A DNA stretch of 64,000 nt from Prevotella melaninogenica (GTDB lineage: Bacteria; Bacteroidota; Bacteroidia; Bacteroidales; Bacteroidaceae). Of this stretch, positions 61,470 through 64,000 are shown in pieces (positions within the stretch are counted from its first letter, which is position 1; each line of letters begins with the position of its first letter). The stretch lies in the NCBI RefSeq assembly GCF_003609775.1, contig NZ_AP018049.1, positions 1,550,001-1,614,000 of the forward strand. The letters run 5' to 3'. The position numbers were made by a program, and so were the translations under genes. The notes under the pieces were generated by a model. That model was not told where the DNA came from. It made no database searches and was given only the letters and a program-made list of their open reading frames with translations.

Positions 61470-62225
61470 TTATTTATTCTTCTTCTCTTTCTCTAAGAAA
61501 GCACGCAATGCACCAGTCATAGAAGGATACTCCTGAGATGGTGCTTGTAGGTCAAGTCTCAGACCCTGTGCCTCAACTTCCTTTGCTGTAGCAGGACCAA
61601 AGGCTGCTATCTTGATATCCCCTTGTTCAAAGTTAGGGATATTCTCTTTCAGAGCCTTTACTCCTGTTGGGCTAAAGAAGACAAGCATATCATAATCAAA
61701 GTTCTTAACTTCTTCCTCAGTTAAGCCATTGCTCACTGTGCGATACATCACACATTCCTTATGCTTGAGCTTATTTGCATCCAATAACTCCGTCAAAGCG
61801 TCTGTATGAACAGAACTCTGTGGAACAAGGTACTTCTCTGTCTTATGCTTAGTCATTGTAGGGATAAGACTATCAATCTTTCCCGTATTACCAAAGAACA
61901 CCTTACGTTTGCGGTACTGCACGTATTTCTGAATATAAAGAGCAATCGTTTCAATCACACAGAAATACTTCATATCCTCTGGGATAGTAACACGCATTTC
62001 CTTAGCGAGATTAAAATAATTGTCTACAGCATGACGAGAAGTAAACACCACTGCTGTATAATCCAACAGGTTTATCTTCTGCTGACGGAACTCTTTCGCT
62101 GAGAGTCCTTCGACCTTAAAGAAAGGTCTGAAAACCAGTTCCACTCCTAAGTCTTCTGCTATGTCGTAATATGGCGACTTTTCGCTTGACGGCTTTGGCT
62201 GTGAAACCAAGATCTTTTTTATCAT
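61470..62225 (-). CDS. hemD: Uroporphyrinogen-III synthase
   Basis: The 251-residue protein has the two-lobed HemD shape. It contains ILVSQPKPSSEKSPYYDIAEDLG, AVVFTSRHAVDNYF, KYLVPQSSVHTDALTELL and MLVFFSPTGVKAL with IAAFGPATAKEVEAQGLRLDL. It cyclises hydroxymethylbilane in haem synthesis. Other hem genes are not nearby. It starts 7 bp after the DUF4271 gene. Confidence 0.88.
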   Translation of the reverse strand: MIKKILVSQPKPSSEKSPYYDIAEDLGVELVFRPFFKVEGLSAKEFRQQKINLLDYTAVVFTSRHAVDNYFNLAKEMRVTIPEDMKYFCVIETIALYIQKYVQYRKRKVFFGNTGKIDSLIPTMTKHKTEKYLVPQSSVHTDALTELLDANKLKHKECVMYRTVSNGLTEEEVKNFDYDMLVFFSPTGVKALKENIPNFEQGDIKIAAFGPATAKEVEAQGLRLDLQAPSQEYPSMTGALRAFLEKEKKNK

Positions 62226-62231
62226 CGTGTC

Positions 62232-63164
62232 CTAAAAGTTTATTATCAAATAGTTATCTGTAATGAACAAAACGCCCCACAATACCATCAACGGCATCAA
62301 TTCGAGCGCACAAAAGTACAAAATTATTTGCAGACTGGCCCCCATTCTCTTAAAAAAGATACTGTAACTCTTATAAAAAGCAAGCATTTTGACGATTAAC
62401 ATAACAATTAGTGTATAAATCAATGCTGCTTGGAGTGACAAAGAGAAGTAAACCAGCAAGAGTACTATCGGGAACAACAAGACTCCTTCCAGAGAAGAAA
62501 GGAAGACCTGCGTACGCTGCCATTGTCCATTATTTTTCCTATCAAAGAACACCCAGTTTACGAATCCATAGACCAGATACTTAAATAGGAAGTAAGCGAC
62601 AAAAACGCCAAAAAAACATCCTATCGCTCCAAGTTGTGTTTCATTCGAGAGCTTACCGCCTCCCAAATTACGTACGAAGAAATAATAGAGAATACTACCT
62701 AACAAAGAGGTCTGTGCTATCAGGATTGTTTGAAAGCGCATCTCTTCATTTGTTTCAACTACCGACTCCTTACTACGGCTAACTCTAAAGAAACTCTTTA
62801 TCTGTCGTTCTATGAAATTCCTCGAAAGTGAAAAAGCCACCATCGCCATCACAAAACACCCTAAGAGTATTGCAGCAATAACATTATCATTGCTTACAGC
62901 ATAAGGAGCAAGGACGCCAGACACACCATCAGCATGAATATATTCACGTCCCAGTTTGAAATACTTATTCCCTTTAAAGTAGCCTTCTTCTGCAAATTTG
63001 AAATCCGTCAGCTGAAACGTCTTCTGCTTTTTAGGGCGCAACAAGATAGACGAATCAGTTTTCTGACTCGCCTTTGCCACAGAATCGACATTCGCCTTCT
63101 TCCCTGCTGCCAATGTTGACTTTAACAGCAGGGACGGGCGAACAATGGAATCAGTTGTCGGCAT
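62232..63164 (-). CDS. DUF4271-family membrane protein
   Basis: The 310-residue protein has a hydrophilic N-terminal part of about 90 residues and then eight or so membrane helices (from NDNVIAAILLGCFVMAMVAFSL onward). In Bacteroidota this gene is regularly found between metK and hemD, as here. The function is unknown. The tight spacing (6 and 6 bp) shows that the three genes share one transcript. Confidence 0.85.
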   Translation of the reverse strand: MPTTDSIVRPSLLLKSTLAAGKKANVDSVAKASQKTDSSILLRPKKQKTFQLTDFKFAEEGYFKGNKYFKLGREYIHADGVSGVLAPYAVSNDNVIAAILLGCFVMAMVAFSLSRNFIERQIKSFFRVSRSKESVVETNEEMRFQTILIAQTSLLGSILYYFFVRNLGGGKLSNETQLGAIGCFFGVFVAYFLFKYLVYGFVNWVFFDRKNNGQWQRTQVFLSSLEGVLLFPIVLLLVYFSLSLQAALIYTLIVMLIVKMLAFYKSYSIFFKRMGASLQIILYFCALELMPLMVLWGVLFITDNYLIINF

Positions 63165-63170
63165 CGTCTA

Positions 63171-64000
63171 TTATAGTCCGAATGTCTTTTTGATATCCTC
63201 TACACGGTCGAGCTTTTCCCAAGTGAAAAGTTCAATATCAACCGTCTTTTTCTCATGATAACGGCTCTCGAAAGTCTTCTGAACAACCTCGTTCTGACGT
63301 CCCATGTGACCATAAGCAGCAGTCTCCAAATACATTGGTTGACGGAGTTTCAGCGTCTTCTCAATCGCCTTTGGACGAAGATCAAAGAGTTTCTTCACCA
63401 TCTCTGCAATCTCACCATCAGTAGCCTTCACGTGTGAACGACCATAGGTATTCACATAAACACTAACTGGCTCAGCAACACCAATGGCGTATGCTAACTG
63501 TACGAGAATCTCATCACTCACACCAGCTGCCACCATATTCTTGGCGATATAGCGTGCTGCATAGGCTGCAGAACGGTCTACCTTACTTGAATCCTTACCA
63601 GAGAAGGCACCACCACCATGACCGCCTTTACCACCGTAAGTATCAACAATAATCTTACGACCAGTCAAACCAGTATCACCATGAGGACCACCAATCACAA
63701 ACTTACCCGTTGGATTGACAAGATACTTGATATTGTCGTTGAACAAGGCAAGTACTTTCTCCGATGTAATCTGCGCCTTTACGCGTGGCATCAGAATCTC
63801 AAGAACGTCCTTATGAATCTGTTCAACCATCTCCTTATCCGCCTTTAGCTGTGCTTCACGTGAGTCGTCAGCAGGCTTGATAAAGTCGTCGTGCTGTGTT
63901 GAAACAACAATTGTGTCTATACGCTGTGGAATATTGTCATCGCTGTACTCCACTGTCACCTGACTTTTAGAGTCTGGACGGAGATAAGTCATCTGCTTAC
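63171..64000 (-). CDS. metK: S-adenosylmethionine synthetase, 3' part
   Basis: The window ends inside the gene. About 276 C-terminal residues are visible and the start is beyond 64000. Motifs include [47 protein letters not shown] and [20 protein letters not shown] [15 protein letters not shown], which form the ATP and methionine sites. It makes SAM. Nothing in the visible part is damaged. Confidence 0.96.
   Translation of the reverse strand, partial: KQMTYLRPDSKSQVTVEYSDDNIPQRIDTIVVSTQHDDFIKPADDSREAQLKADKEMVEQIHKDVLEILMPRVKAQITSEKVLALFNDNIKYLVNPTGKFVIGGPHGDTGLTGRKIIVDTYGGKGGHGGGAFSGKDSSKVDRSAAYAARYIAKNMVAAGVSDEILVQLAYAIGVAEPVSVYVNTYGRSHVKATDGEIAEMVKKLFDLRPKAIEKTLKLRQPMYLETAAYGHMGRQNEVVQKTFESRYHEKKTVDIELFTWEKLDRVEDIKKTFGL

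Overview
The window looks like an ordinary chromosomal stretch of a Bacteroidota species, most likely Prevotella or a close relative. Supporting signs are a SusC/SusD/SusE glycan-uptake locus, many lipoproteins with Bacteroidota-style signals, a fused SecDF, the metK-DUF4271-hemD-rnpA-yidD order, a C69 dipeptidase, and promoters of the Bacteroidota type (TTTG, 19-20 bp, TAnnTTTG). I cannot fix the species from sequence alone. There is no rRNA, integrase, transposase, phage module or CRISPR-cas. Three tRNAs are present: Leu-TAA, Arg-CCT and Gln-TTG.

Layout. 1-591 is the end of a TonB-dependent receptor. 900-4424 is a four-gene operon: an SPFH/YdjI-like protein, a small membrane protein, a zinc-ribbon membrane protein and a YwqK/MORN-like secreted protein. 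4985-12593 (minus) is a glycan-utilisation operon: SusC, SusD, a SusE/F-like binding protein and a divergent clan GH-D-like lipoprotein hydrolase. It is flanked by two diverged direct repeats of about 245 bp. 13549-18991 (minus) holds a DUF4919-like exported protein, the ComM/YifB ATPase, a thioredoxin-fold lipoprotein without a CxxC that sits directly behind tRNA-Leu, a Rieske-like lipoprotein, an SRPBCC protein and PyrE. 19376-21445 is comF-recX-prmC, divergent from ribD. 22758-33651 holds CyuA, a small unknown, a Upf1-like helicase, a lipoprotein, dipeptidase, tRNA-Arg, an ADP-ribosylglycohydrolase, a patatin and a coiled-coil RluA-type synthase. 33880-43805 holds MetG, lipoproteins, an HhH-plus-barrel protein, and an ABC ATPase/AspT-like transporter/pyridoxamine kinase operon. 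44367-50247 holds SecDF, an EEP-family protein, rhomboid and HU. 50726-53754 is an outer membrane barrel plus a ToxR-like membrane regulator. 53967-57822 holds tRNA-Gln, a GH27 enzyme, an AEC transporter and an FMN alpha-hydroxyacid dehydrogenase. 57887-64000 (minus) holds a clostripain-like lipoprotein, TyrS and the metK-DUF4271-hemD-rnpA-yidD cluster.

The most unusual content is between the genes. One family is an exact 87-bp array of four 22-bp units centred on TTCATGAA; it occurs five times, always in the same orientation. A second family is a tandem array of 22-bp units, each a dyad CAC-N5-GTG with a variable centre; it occurs four times. Three further repeat families occur as AACTTGT/GTCAAC arrays, TTAGCC/GGCTAA clusters and GGGGTTGGGGG arrays. 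One related GC-rich motif lies inside the ribD reading frame. No protein in the window explains these arrays, and they are the best candidates for something undescribed here.
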